64,000 nt of DNA from Forficula auricularia (lineage: Eukaryota > Arthropoda > Insecta > Dermaptera > Forficulidae): contig JALMQS010000161.1 in the NCBI GenBank assembly GCA_024734495.1, forward strand, positions 2,272,929-2,336,928, in the 5' to 3' direction. Positions 44,336 to 55,065 of this stretch are shown one piece after another; the first letter of the stretch is position 1; each line of letters starts with the position of its first letter. Under the pieces are notes generated by a model that did no database searches, was not told where the DNA came from, and worked only from the letters and a program-made list of their open reading frames with translations. The position numbers and the translations under genes are program-made.

Positions 44336-44474
44336 TTTTACTTAAAATGATCTTTACCTAGATATTTTTCAGAATCAATGATATTTTTTTTTTTTTAACC
44401 TAAAAACAAAATTCGAACCAAACCCAAAATAAAAAAAAATGTTAATACTATTTTTGATCTCGGGGAAAATTATT
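44336..44474. other. AT-rich spacer
   Basis: No feature recognised. Confidence 0.4.
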
Positions 44475-44571
44475 ACATAGAGCAGGGGTGTCCAACCTTT
44501 TGGCTTACACGGGCCGCATTTGAAGTAAAAACAAATGCCACCAGCCGCAAATAAAATATACTAATTCTAAA

Positions 44572-44705
44572 TTGAAAGTTTTTTTGCCGAGAGTAGCAGA
44601 ATTTTATAAATTAAAGGAGACAATAAAAGTGTGTGTCTTCTGCTTGAATTATAAATTTTTAATTTATTTATAACGAAAGACACTCTTTTATTGTCTCCTT
44701 CAATA
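44572..44705. repeat. Family A copy 5, internally deleted
   Basis: Left end ttgaaagtttttttgccgag, then the arms meet at ttataacg / aaagacactcttttattgtc. No hammerhead left. Confidence 0.6.
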
Positions 44706-45064
44706 TATTAATTCTATTAATATTTTTTAATCAAAAAAGATAGTTAATAATGTAGAATAATATAATCCAGCATGACAAAGAAGCAAAAATCTTTTAAAAA
44801 TATTTATATCTAATTAAAAACAGAGTCAAAATATGAGAAAATTGTGATTATTTCTTCGAAAATCTTGATATATTTTTTCACATTCAAAATTTAAAATCTG
44901 CCTTTGAAATTTTTTGGGAAGATTGGTCAATTTCTTCTTATTTTAGAAAAAAAGTCAAAGTGTACCAGATATGCACATAAAATCAGAAAGTATATAAAAT
45001 CTTTTAATGTTTTAAGGAAGTTTATAATGTTATGTCGTGCCGCATCTGGCCCACGGGCCGTGGG

Positions 45065-45334
45065 CAAGCGCGGATCCAGGGGGGGGGCGATGGGGGCGAC
45101 CGCCCCACTCCCAAAGCATTGGAGATCAACATTTTTTATATGTTTATTTAATTTTTTTTTATAACATTAAATTTTAAAATTGAAGAAAATAAAGTTCTAT
45201 GTGGGGGCGTCTCTGCGCCCCCCCCCCCCCGCTTGGACAATTCGATCGCGACACACTTCCGAGATCAAAAGTAGATCTTATATACCGGCGACCGCCCCCC
45301 CCCCCTCCAAATCAGAGGTCTGGATCCGCGCCTG
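45065..45334. mobile_element. hAT-type MITE nested within hAT (TIR CAAGCGCGGATCCAG)
   Basis: CAAGCGCGGATCCAG at left, CTGGATCCGCGCCTG at right, flanked by gccgtggg (45,057-45,064) and gtcgtggg (45,335-45,342), 7 of 8 matching. The subterminal regions have long G and C runs (gggggcgaccgcccc). Two reported frames here are GC-run shadows. Confidence 0.85.
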
Positions 45335-45363
45335 GTCGTGGGTTGGACAGCCCTGACATAGAG

Positions 45364-46080
45364 CATATCAATTTCAAGCTTGTATCTTATTTAGTTTAAG
45401 AGCTACACTGATGTGATAAACCGACAGTCAGACATTGTAGCGACACTATTAGGCTCCCATTTTACTTTTTAAACGAGCCCTAAAAACTGATAAACCTATT
45501 CCAATAAAAAAATTTAAAAATTTTTTAAATGTTAGGTATATAGAAATAAATAACTGCTCCAGAAATACTATATTATAAAATTCTGGTAGGTATATTGTCT
45601 TGTTGGATATAGCGGATCTCAATACGTGTGTTTCCGGTTAAAAGTATATTAATAAAAATCATAAAAATACCTATCATATCATATCATAGTCATCTAAATA
45701 TCACATACCTATACATTTCACATTCTTAATTTCAATTGGTACATATAGGTGCACGATTCAATGAGAAAAATTCCAGCTGATTTAAGTTGTCACTCAGAGT
45801 CACATGTGGCTAACTAATCCCAATTTGCACCATCTGCAACTTTTTCGGTTAAAATCGGATTATTTTGAGTTTTTTCCATTAAAAGTGGAAACATTTGAGT
45901 AAATGACAAGCTCTAGACTTAGGCTTTACCCTGGGAAAAATAGGGTGCAATTTGAAATGGACACTGTCAGAGGTAGGGAATTTAGAAAGTGATAACGAGT
46001 GAATTATTCAACTCATAGCAACATTTTAAATCTCAATGAAATTATTGATTAGACACATTCAATTACATTGAAAATAAATC
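45364..46080. other. No gene or assigned repeat
   Basis: AT-rich, with a less AT-rich patch near 45,420-45,480. Confidence 0.35.
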
Positions 46081-46235
46081 CATAGGATAGGACATGTGGT
46101 TGATGTACGGGAGAAGGAATTAAATGAAATTCTTCCCATCACATGGAGCGACAGATTTCTATTGGAAAAATCTCATTTTGTTGAAATCGCTGTAATATTA
46201 AATCAGCGAGATTGCTTAAGTCATCCAACATTGAA
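46081..46235 (+). other. Coding-like scrap, unassigned
   Basis: A frame from about 46,084 reads HVVDVREKELNEILPITW and continues to 46,228 without low-complexity bias, then runs into the LINE tail. It may be an exon remnant or element coding DNA. No splice sites are clear. Confidence 0.2.
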
Positions 46236-46530
46236 ATGGTTTTTTTTTAATGCAATCGAATGCAAGAAGGGGTGCACCAGTAAAGATGCAGCTCCTATGG
46301 ATCTCGAAAGACCCTTGCATTACCGAAGAGAAGGGAAATTTGATTAAGTGAGAGGGTGTAGACGTAGGTGTCTATGCACTCCGGTTTTGAAGGTTTGAAG
46401 ATTATAAGTGCTGGGAAAGATGGAGGCTGGGAGAGAGTTCCAGTTCCTTGAAGTCATGGGGATATACGTATTGGCGAATGAAGTGGTCCGGCACTTTTCT
46501 AATTTGACCGCGAAAGAGTATTGGGAGTCG
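46236..46530 (-). pseudogene. LINE 3' end, copy 3
   Basis: About 95% identical to the 38.3-kb copy: minus-strand RT C-terminal tail, stop and A-run tail (T run 46,241-46,249). Upstream end at gggagt, the same as in the 38.3-kb copy. Confidence 0.7.
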
Positions 46531-48439
46531 GCAAAACGCTTGCTACGTGCAAAGCATATAAATCCTTCTAATATAGTCTCAAATCCATTAGTTTCAAGTG
46601 CATCGTTTCACAATGCGCTATTCAAAAATGGACTATGAATCGCGTTATATATTATATAATATAATTAATTTTAAGTTGTACACCAGTACAGAACATTACG
46701 AGTGCTCTCACATAAACCTTCCCTATAACTTTTAACTTAAGCATTATGTTCAATAGTACATTAACATTAAAATAATTTAGTTTGATAAAATATCTCAAAG
46801 GTAGTACATTTATGATTCTTTACAGGTCTAAACAAATAACCTTCAAAATATCAATAGTACGGATAGATGACTCTACACAAAGTAAGTTCTAAATTTTCAA
46901 CATAATGTGGTTCCCATGGGGGTAGTTAAGGGGAGGCAGTGCCCTCTCTACAAAACTCATTCCCCCTCCTAGAAAAATCGAAACTCTATTATTATGAGGC
47001 ATCACTTATTTCACAATAAATTATATTTTTTCTGCCAAAATTTGCCAATTCTACTAAAAAGTTAGTTGATCTCTAATCGGATTACCGAAATTGAAATCTT
47101 GTGTTGGCTAATCAGCAGGCCAGCTCCCCACCTAGGAAAACTAACTAACGCCAATGTGTATACCCTCCACTACAGTCCTGCCTATATATCTTGGATAGAA
47201 GTGTACCATTCCCTTCTCAACACCCGACCAACCACCCCAGCTAATCTCACGACTATATATAGCTACGGCTAAATCAAAAAATATAAATACTTAGTCCAAA
47301 ATCCTAAATAAAATATAAAAAAACTAAACATTAAATATAATAATATAATATTTAAAAATAACATAACATAAATATATATTTAACAATCCCAAAAAAATAA
47401 TTAAAAATTTATTTTTTATAAAAATATAAATTTTAATAATTTTAGAATATTAGAATTATAAATGCCATATAAGTTATTACTTCTGTCGTGCGGTCTTAAG
47501 CACACATCCGAATTTTTTTTTTATTTAATTGAACTAAAAAATAAAAGACACAAAATTATAGTTTAATTTATTTTCTTGCATCATATTGAATTAAAATCTT
47601 CAAATTTATGTAGAGAATACTTCAAGATTTCCCATTATCATTAGAGTAATGTTGGACTGCCTTCATCCAATCCTGAGATATTATTTATCAGTCCGTCTCC
47701 AAAAAAACCCAACTTCTAACATATTTAAATAGATTTATATTACATTATATATGTTATGTTTCCTTTGCTAATAACAAGTTGTTCTAGAATAAAATTTGAG
47801 TATAATTTTTAATTGTGTCCCTTTGGCGACCTTCTGGATCAGAGCCAGAAAAAGAAGCAACTCAAAAGCCGTTGCACATTCTTGACATAATTCTTCTTAA
47901 AGCCATTTCCGGAATGAGATAATCATATAAACAAACTACTTTTTCCTTTGATTCGACGACGATTATATATTATAATACGTTGTAATAAAAAAATGAAAAT
48001 ATTATTTATATATATATAAAGTACTAGAATTATATTTAATTACTAATTAAAAAATAACTATTTCGTGAAAATTAAATATTTAATGTTTTATTCATTTTCC
48101 CATCACTAAATACTTCGAATTTTCCCATATTTTAACTTCCTATATTTAGATATAATGGGATAAGTGGAAAAATGTTGTCAATAAAAAATGTATCAAGATC
48201 TCGTAATTAATAGCCTATTAAATAACATATTACAAAGTCCACTTTATGAAAATGATAGAAATCATGTATATATTTAATATAGAGCTGATCAAAGAGCGGT
48301 TGCCTATAAGAGGATTGATTTCAAAAATATTAATGGAAAAGACGATCGCAGTGACTTATAACAGGAGATACAGAAAACTGATTTTGGATGTCCATTTATT
48401 TACCACATTCCTGATTAATTGTTTTTGGAGATCAACATA
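46531..48439. other. 1.9 kb without gene; one balanced block
   Basis: Mostly AT-rich. 47,095-47,275 is less AT-rich (ccagctccccacctaggaaa; cgaccaaccaccccagctaa) and ends in ctatatatagctacgg. It may be an LTR or promoter scrap. The 68-codon frame over it has no recognised domain. Confidence 0.3.
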
Positions 48440-48620
48440 TCAGTGGATCAGTTGGTTCGGAGCTTTTTCAATTTGACCGCGAAAGGGGGCTGGGATTCTT
48501 ACCTTAAAACAAGCTTTGGAGGGAATTAATGACATTGCTTAACTCGAGCACATGCCATCGCTTCTAGGGAAAAGGAAGATCAAGATCGAAGATTCTTCGT
48601 GAGTGAGTCAATCGATCTAG
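48440..48620. repeat. Possible worn LINE fragment
   Basis: gctttttcaatttgaccgcg then aaagggggctgggattc resembles the 5' edge of LINE copies 2 and 3 (cttttctaatttgaccgcga, aagagtattgggag). Too worn to be sure. Confidence 0.25.
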
Positions 48621-49400
48621 TAAGAGTCAAATTTAATAGCTTAATTTTGAATTGCCAGAGCACCAAAAGAATAATGCTTTAAAGCCCCTCTCTAAAGATA
48701 CCAGATATTTCAGTGATAGGGCTTAGGCTCTGTAGACAGGTGGGTTTTTTACTACTGGTAATAATGCCCATTTAGTCAGATCTTTTTGAATTATATTTAG
48801 CATTTTTAAGGTAGTTCTTTCACAAATGCAAAATTCAAGAAGTCTTCGAAACTTGGAATATAAAGTCATTAAAAGCATAATAAAAATACTGTTAAAATTT
48901 GAAGACGATTTACCACCCCAAACATGAAATAATTTCAATTAAAAATGAAATTTTTTACATATGGTAGATTGGGAAAATGATCATTATTTTATTTTTTCAT
49001 TGAAGGAAATTCACCATCTTGATGAAAAACTAATATTTGTTAGAATAATATATTCGGAGTAACTTAAAAAAAAATTGAAATTATTTACTTCGTAGTTTTG
49101 ATAAAAAATAAAAAAAACATATTTGGGCAATTATTTTTAGTAGAGGGGATATAAGATCAATGGCTTGGAAATGATCCATTCATAAAGAGAATATAGTAAT
49201 GTGAAAAGTACAGTCACGTTAAAAAACATAACCTAAAATTTTAGCACCGTTCATATTTATAGAGTGAGTTACGAGGTTAAAACTTTTATGTGTCGATTGT
49301 CGTGAAAGAACTACCTTAAATGAATTTATTTATGTGTTTATCTGTGTATGTTTGATCGTATGTAAATTGGTGTAGGGTTTAATTACATCTAATTACATAT
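48621..49400. other. No gene seen
   Basis: AT-rich; chance frame on the minus strand at 48,723-48,938. Confidence 0.4.
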
Positions 49401-49404
49401 ATGT

Positions 49405-49480
49405 TGGGGGTTGGGCTCGAATCCGAGTGTACCGCTTAGTAGGAAAAACTTTATCCCTTGAACAACTTGACCCCTCAAAT
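49405..49480 (-). repeat. tRNA-like block, probable SINE head
   Basis: Minus strand: agttgttcaagggataaagt (A-box region), cctactaagcggtacac (anticodon region), ctcggattcgagcccaa (T-arm/B box). It resembles a tRNA in order and spacing, but the T-stem is imperfect and no acceptor stem closes. More likely a SINE relic than a tRNA gene. Confidence 0.35.
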
Positions 49481-49910
49481 GAAAAGTTTACTTAAGGTAA
49501 AATAACCCTGTACTTGAATTAGAAGTTACAATTTCTTGTGACAAGTAAGACGTGAGTGAAGACATTCTTTTGACTTGCGTGAAGATCTTATTAATCTTCG
49601 AGTACACTGAAAAAACAATTTCTTTATAGTAAATATATTGATAGAGTTGAGCATTTTTAAAGAGCTCTTATTTATTTTAAAGATATTTGATTAATAATCA
49701 AGATATCTGGAAATCATTTCAAATATGACTAAATTTTGTAGGTATTTAATCCAAATACATTATATACTTGAGTGATCTATTTTATTCTATTAGATATCTG
49801 TTAATATTAAATGAATGTCTTGTTTACTTCTATGTAGTAAAACCTCTTATTTTATATAAGCTTGTTATCATCAAACGACTTAGATTTTTTTTCAAATAGT
49901 GATATCTTAA
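49481..49910. other. No gene seen
   Basis: AT-rich spacer. Confidence 0.4.
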
Positions 49911-50192
49911 TATTAAATTGAAAGTTTTTTTGCCGAGAGTAGCAGAATTTTTATATATTGAAGGAGACAATAAAAGAGTGTGTCTTCTGCTGGAATTATA
50001 AATTTTATTTATTTATAAAGAGATTATAGTTTCGAGGGCTTTGCCCTCTTCATCAGTCTATTGCAATGGATTCACAGGAATTAATTCATGATGAATAGGG
50101 CAAGCCCTCGAAAATATAGTCTCGTTTTAAATAAATAAAATTTATAATTCCAGCAGAAGACACACTTTTATTGTCTACTTCGATATCTTAAT
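49911..50192. repeat. Foldback family A, copy 6
   Basis: ttaaattgaaagtttttttg at left, full left arm, hammerhead block in antisense, a short loop (ttcatgatgaatag), then a right arm that lacks CTGATGA but keeps gccctcgaaaatatagtctc. It ends at gtctacttcgatatctt, before the outer end. Flanking ttaa at left may be the target. Confidence 0.65.
50013..50066 (-). ncRNA. Hammerhead-like motif, family A copy 6
   Basis: Minus strand: TTGCAA, GA, CTGATGA (50,050-50,056), perfect stem II GAGGGC-AAA-GCCCTC, GAAACTATAATC, TC, TTATAA. The core is complete; AUC is an acceptable cleavage triplet. Stem I outer pairing is weakened by a C-A mismatch. Confidence 0.55.
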
Positions 50193-50329
50193 AATTAAGA
50201 TATTAAAAAAAATAACAATAATTTTGTTTACATTATTAATTGTTTTATTTTTTTATTTTAAAACCAACTATAAGATTATAACAAATATTAATATATATTA
50301 AAATTACTGGTTGAATTAGGGGAAGAGGA

Positions 50330-50912
50330 TTGGAATTGGATTTGGATTAATTATCGGAAAAGAGGTTTTTTTTATTTAATTAGTTTTTTCCTCTTATTAA
50401 AAACAAGGACTAAAAAGATGATCAAGGATAGTCGATGGTGGAGAAGTAATCTCCGGAGTCGAAGCTCAAATACAATGTATACATTAATTCATGTAAAATA
50501 ATTGGTTTAATAATAACTTAAATCGAATTAGGGAAGAGGTATAAGAATTGGATTTGGATTAATTATTGGAAAAAGAGGTTCTTTATTTAATTAGTTTTTC
50601 CTCTTATTAAAAACAAGGACTGAAAAAGATGATCAAGGACAGTCGATGGTGGAGAAGTAATCTCCGAAGTCGAAGCTCAAATACAATGTATACATTAATT
50701 CATGCAAATAATTGGTTCAACTTAAATCAAAGATAGAGGGGGATTAGAAATAAATATTATCGGAGAAGAGGTTTTTTTAATTAATTAGTTTTCTCTTATC
50801 AAAAACAAGGACTAAAAGATGATCAAGGACAGTCGATGGTGGGGAAGTTATCTCCGAAGTCGAAGCTCAAATACAATGTATACATTAATTCATGTAAAAT
50901 AATTGAAAAAAA
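50330..50912 (+). repeat. Family E, three tandem copies
   Basis: Units at about 50,333-50,515, 50,530-50,712 and 50,735-50,905, each with aaagaggtt..., gatgatcaagga(t/c)agtcg and the ggag(aagtaat)ctcc hairpin. The linkers differ (gaattaggg(a)ag repeated), so they may be successive insertions into one another's flank or unequal exchange. Confidence 0.7.
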
Positions 50913-51067
50913 TACTTAAATCAAATATAATAATTCATTTAAATTTTTATCTAATTAATTAAACCAAATGAATAATTGAAATAAATATTTATATAATTCA
51001 TTTGATTAAATATAGATTCTACATCAAATGAATTTACTCTCATCTTCTAATTAGAAATACATACATA
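50913..51067. other. AT-rich spacer
   Basis: No feature recognised. Confidence 0.4.
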
Positions 51068-51071
51068 CCTA

Positions 51072-51114
<43 letters not shown>

Positions 51115-52443
51115 GTTTTTATCTGTACATTGGTCCAAATCACGCCAAATTTTGGTTGCACACGTTTCAAGCAAAGTTATGAACGAAAACACCCTCAACA
51201 AAATTCCTGTCTGTCTGTATGTCTGTCTGTATGTATGTCTGTCTGTTTCAGTGGTTTCCGCGAAAAGTTGCTCACGATTCACGTCAAAACGGCTGAAGGG
51301 ATTATTATGAAATTTCATATTTGTATCAGATGTCTTCTAACTTACGTTTATAGCTATATAACGTTTTGATATTTTGACCCCAGAAGGGGTTTGGGGGGCG
51401 CACGAATGAAAATTATTAAATAACTCCTAAACTATTAACCTTACGGCAAATTTTATGATAAACAAAGTTGTAGGGGATGTGATTTATGACAGCTTTTGTT
51501 TAAAAAAATTTCCCCAAAAACCACCCAAAATGGCGGGAAGGGGAGATCAAAATATGAAAATTCTTTCTCTTGGACCAAACTCAACCAAATTTAGTATACA
51601 TAATCTGTGGGCCTCTAGAGAGCTAGAAATGCAAAAACTAACCACTTAAAAAGGGGGGGGGGTCAAAAAATGAAAATTCTTGCCTTTTGGAGCAAACTCA
51701 ACCAAATTTTGTATACATAATCTGTGGGACTCTAGAGAGCTAGAAATGCAAAAACTAACCACCTAAAATGGGGGGGGGGGGTCAAAAAATGAAAATTCTT
51801 GCTCTTGGACCAAACTCAACCAAATTTTGTTTACATAATCTGTGGGTCACTAGAAGGCTAGAAATGCAAAAACTGGATGCGGGGGTGGAGTGGGGGTGGG
51901 TTAGGGCATGGGATGCGCGGAGTGGAATGGCGGTGGAGTGAGGGAGTATGGCGGAGTAGGGGGGGGGGGCACGGGGGTGGTGCAAGGTTGATGGATGGGG
52001 GGTTCAGGTGAGGGTCCAGTGGCGTAGTGGGGTGGTACGGGGTGGGGGTCCGAGGTGGGGGGTGCAGGTTAGAGTGTTGAAGTGGTGGTGTGGGGGCGGG
52101 GGTTGGGGTGCTGGGTGGGTTTCGTGGAGTGTGGTGGGTTGGAGTGGGGGGTGAGGTTGGGGTTCGTGGGTTGGGGGCCCGAGGTGGGTGGGGTGAGGGT
52201 TGGGGTGGTGGTGTGGGGGCGGGGGTTGGGGTGCTGGGTGGGTTTCGGGGAGTGTGGTGGGTTGGAGTGGGGGGTGAGGTTTGGGTTCTGTGGTATGGGG
52301 GCGGGGGTTGGGCACGGGTTCATGGTGCGGGGGTAGGGGTGCTGGATGGGTCGGGGGGAGTGTAGTGTGAGGGTGGGATTCGTGGGTTGGGGGTCCAGGG
52401 GGCGTGCCCCTGGCTAGCAAGGGCCGCCGGGCCTTGCAGCTAG
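51068..52443 (+). mobile_element. Helitron-like copy 3, complete, non-autonomous
   Basis: Start near 51,068 (cctatatttatata, a worn TCTATATATA with an expanded (TA)n), conserved 5' block to about 51,480, three 110-bp monomers (51,540-51,870), a 530-bp G-rich tract (51,875-52,405), then the terminal hairpin CAAGG...CCTTG (52,418-52,436) and CTAG at 52,440-52,443 followed by T. This matches the 5'-TC ... hairpin-CTRR layout and A^T insertion of Helitrons. No Rep or helicase. Long frames over the G-rich part (52,004-52,420 minus and others) are Pro/His/Gly-rich artefacts. Confidence 0.75.
51875..52405 (+). repeat. G-rich tract with 123-bp tandem duplication
   Basis: The plus strand is overwhelmingly G and T, with runs of 3-9 G every few bases. 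A unit starting gtggtggtgtgggggcgggg at 52,082 repeats at 52,205 (period 123). Strong G-quadruplex potential. The 30.3-30.6 kb copy has a different, shorter tract, so it is a fast-changing part of the element. Confidence 0.8.
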
Positions 52444-52655
52444 TTATAAATAAAAATATTCAAGTTTATATAATTTCCTGTCGTAATTACGTATTATTCC
52501 ATTTAAATACCAAACTATTAAATTTAACTATTCCACTATTTTACTCAAATAACAATATTTTCATAATTTACTTAATGGTGCTTGGTTCAAATAGCGGTAT
52601 CTTAACTATTAATATATCTAGATTTGCTCAAAAAATATGAGAATACTTAAAATAC
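52444..52655. other. Spacer
   Basis: AT-rich; chance frames only. Confidence 0.4.
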
Positions 52656-52914
52656 ATATCGTCGGCTTAGAGTGTAAAGCTGCGCTAACTCCATTTTTTA
52701 TCAAATATTACATATTAATACCGTTCGAAAGAAAAAGATATGCAGCATCATCCAAGTAAAACTGCTACTTAAAATTACGATCGTAAGTTGTAGAAAAAAA
52801 TGTGAAAAATAGTTTTTTCCATAACAACATTATTAAATTTTGTTTGTTTTTTCTCTGCCCTGTAAAATCTCCTTGTTGTGAGTTAACAGGTTTACACTCT
52901 AAGGCGACGATATA
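52656..52914. mobile_element. Small MITE (TIR ATCGTCGGCTTAGAGTGTAAA)
   Basis: ATCGTCGGCTTAGAGTGTAAA at left and its complement with one change at right (tttacactctaaggcgacgat). The pairing extends by about ten bases (ctgcgctaactcc / gagttaacag). About 258 bp, flanked by TA/AT-rich DNA. Confidence 0.6.
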
Positions 52915-53864
52915 TCATTTATTCAAATTGAACAGAGATCGATTTCGCCATAATTAACTTCACCATCTATTAATATCAAATATAATTTCTTAACCATAAA
53001 TATATCGTTTTTTCAGTGTATGTGGATCAAATTTCAAATAATATAATTTCAATAAAATGAAAAATAGAAACAAAATGAATGAAATGGTTGAAAGGAAAAG
53101 CGTGGATAATAAATGGTTGAAAAATTTTAAAAATTCGAATGAAAATCTAGCACCGAATGGAATTGGCATCTTTAATGGAATTATTTTGCTTGTGGAGCTT
53201 TGTTTTCAAATCCTCATTGTGAATTTTTGAGCATCGATCAATTTCAGACGCGTATAGAATGAATAAATGAATGAATGAATGAATGAATGGGACAGGCAAA
53301 GCCGGAACTTCATTAATATTTCCCTCAGCCGCACACTACCCTTCTACCTTCCCTTAATTAGCAAATGAACCACTCGAAATAGGCTCTAAATGTAATTTGC
53401 ACGCTATTTGTTCATTTTCAAAATTCTTATCATCATCGCTGACGAAATCTTATTTTCACTAAATAATGATTTAATTTATCTTTAATACCTAACATAATTA
53501 CTAGGGCGTGAAAAATTTAATCTTCTCTAAAGGTAAAATTAATTAATTTTCTTTTTACTTTATTTCTCTCTTCAATAATTCAAATTCAATACATTTTTAT
53601 GTGCTGAAAAATAACGTATTTAAATTCTAAAAAATTGAAAAAAAATTAACTTGTATAATTATGAAATCTATTTTATCATTAATCTTCCATATTATTTATT
53701 TAAATGATAAGAATGCAAGAATATGGTATTACACTAACAATAAACAACACTTGACTCTCAGAACAAGTACATATATTGGGAATTGATTTCCTACAATATA
53801 CTAATGCGACTTGCAAAACTTCTACCTCAAATTAACCCCCTATTCAGACAGTGGCATAAAAAAA
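52915..53864. other. No gene; (GAAT)n microsatellite
   Basis: (gaat)n at about 53,261-53,290. Otherwise AT-rich. Confidence 0.5.
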
Positions 53865-54250
53865 GTAACAAAGTAAAAAGTAACAGGTAGAGAGAGGTCA
53901 TACCATCCTTGTTAAGGTTTTGACCAGGTTTCTTTAACAACTTATGGCAAATGCCGGGATGGCTAATGTGTCGCTTGCTCCTGGTATCGGGTTTTTGCGC
54001 GGAATTTTTAAATTACTTTTTGTCTTTTGATGGAAATCTATGGTCATGTTATTTGTTAATGAGCATACATTTCTTTTTTTTTTACTGGTTTATTATTTGT
54101 TAAATTGTTGTAATTAATTTGTATTGATGTTTGGTAATGTTTTGTAGCTAGATTGTATTGATGTTTGGAGGACCTATAGCCACCGAGGACTTGTGCACCT
54201 AAGCAGGTCGAGGAATAAAGATTTATTTATTATTTATTATTATTATTTAA
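53865..54250 (+). repeat. Probable LINE 3' UTR and tail
   Basis: A 300-bp block of moderate composition (ggatggctaatgtgtcgctt; gccaccgaggacttgtgcac; ctaagcaggtcgaggaataa) ends in aataaagatttatttattat then (tatt)n, the usual look of a LINE 3' end with a simple-repeat tail. No coding part is left. Confidence 0.45.
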
Positions 54251-54600
54251 ACCGTCAAATAAATGAAATTAAAATTATTAATATATAAATAATTATATAT
54301 GTATACCATATTCAATGCTCGTAAATAATTCGTACCTTTAAAAATTATGTTAGTGAAAAATGTTATTTGAAATTGTTAATTTAGTGCAATATCTACAAAG
54401 TTGCCGACGCTCTACTATAGCACTGCACACATAGAAGTGGAGGAGGAAGAAAGAATAGTTGTTAACTTCTGGAGGAAGACGAAGAGTAACTAGACAAAGT
54501 AATGATATATAGTATTTAATAGAAGAAAAGAAAAAATTCAACAAGATACTTGTAGACTCAGGCAGTATGGAGTGGCTAAATTTTAATTAAAAAAATCAAT
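54251..54600. other. No gene seen
   Basis: AT-rich; a 64-codon minus frame has no recognised domain. Confidence 0.4.
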
Positions 54601-54604
54601 TCTT

Positions 54605-54805
54605 TCAATTATATTACATGATACGCTTTTATTTCGGACATCTGTCTTACAGCGCTAAATTAATATACAGTTTCGGCTTATAAAAGAAAGCAATCCATTT
54701 TTTATGATTGTAGACCTGAGGATGACTTTCATTTATAAGCCGAAACTACGTATGAATTCAGCTCTGTAAGAAAGATGTCCGAAATAAATGTATCCTGATA
54801 TATAT
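54605..54805. repeat. Foldback family D with hammerhead-like block in each arm
   Basis: Arms: tttatttcggacatctgtct / agaaagatgtccgaaataaa, then acagtttcggcttataaaag / ttataagccgaaact. Unrelated in sequence to families A and C but with the same plan. Confidence 0.6.
54708..54765 (+). ncRNA. Hammerhead-like motif, family D
   Basis: CTGAGGA at 54,716-54,722, a stem II with CTT/AAG and one mismatch, GAAA at 54,742-54,745, then ACTACGTA, in which C and G pair around a 3-nt loop and A pairs with U before the cleavage A. Stem I pairing is poor. The mirror block on the minus strand (about 54,666-54,690) keeps GAAAC but not CTGANGA. Confidence 0.35.
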
Positions 54806-55065
54806 ATATATAATCAATTATAAAATTTGATTTTTTTAATTTAAATTTGCCCACTCCGTCCTTCAAGTAACTTTTTGAATTTTTCTTTTCTTCTCTCAAA
54901 GTATTATTATTGTACTGTTTCATAAAATTAATGGTAAGTACCTAATGTTAGTTGACGACTAAAGATCTTAAGGAAGAAAGAAAGACGAAATGAGCTCTTT
55001 GTTGGCTCTATAAATGTTTTGAAAATTGGGCAGCATTAAGACCAAAAATAATTTTTAAGAAAAAA
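54806..55065. other. No gene seen
   Basis: AT-rich spacer with (TA)n at 54,799-54,812. Confidence 0.4.

Larger units (their letters stand above)
44483..45355. mobile_element. hAT-type MITE, perfect 8-bp target duplication, carrying two nested elements
   Basis: CAGGGGTGTCCAACC at left, GGTTGGACAGCCCTG at right, flanked by acatagag at 44,475-44,482 and 45,356-45,363. Inside are a deleted family A copy (about 44,572-44,705) and a second hAT MITE (45,065-45,334). Without them it would be about 470 bp. No transposase. Confidence 0.9.

Noticed and set aside
47066..47272. 68-codon plus-strand frame
   Set aside because: Composition is balanced, but there is no domain, splice site or promoter. Kept only as a note in the spacer entry.
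49405..49480. Functional tRNA gene on the minus strand
   Set aside because: T-stem imperfect, no acceptor stem closing, no clear anticodon loop. A SINE head is likelier. Families G, H and the 13.4-kb SINE fail for the same reason.
50330..50912. Family E as a hammerhead ribozyme
   Set aside because: gtcgatggtgg...ccgaagtcg looks similar but lacks the CTGANGA core, and the spacing to GAA is wrong. Left as an unclassified structured repeat.
50330..50912. CRISPR-like array
   Set aside because: Only three units of about 185 bp with linkers of varied length, in eukaryotic DNA. No other regularly spaced short repeat was found.
51040..51369. Overlapping frames of 92 and 79 codons on opposite strands
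   Set aside because: They lie in the conserved non-coding 5' block of the Helitron and include (TA)n and (gtct)n simple sequence. The same block at 27.5 and 31.0 kb does not keep the frames.
52004..52420. 138-codon minus-strand frame, Pro/His/Thr-rich, and its plus-strand Gly-rich counterparts
   Set aside because: They read the G-rich tract of a Helitron. All six frames are open there because the tract lacks A/T, and the peptide is low-complexity.
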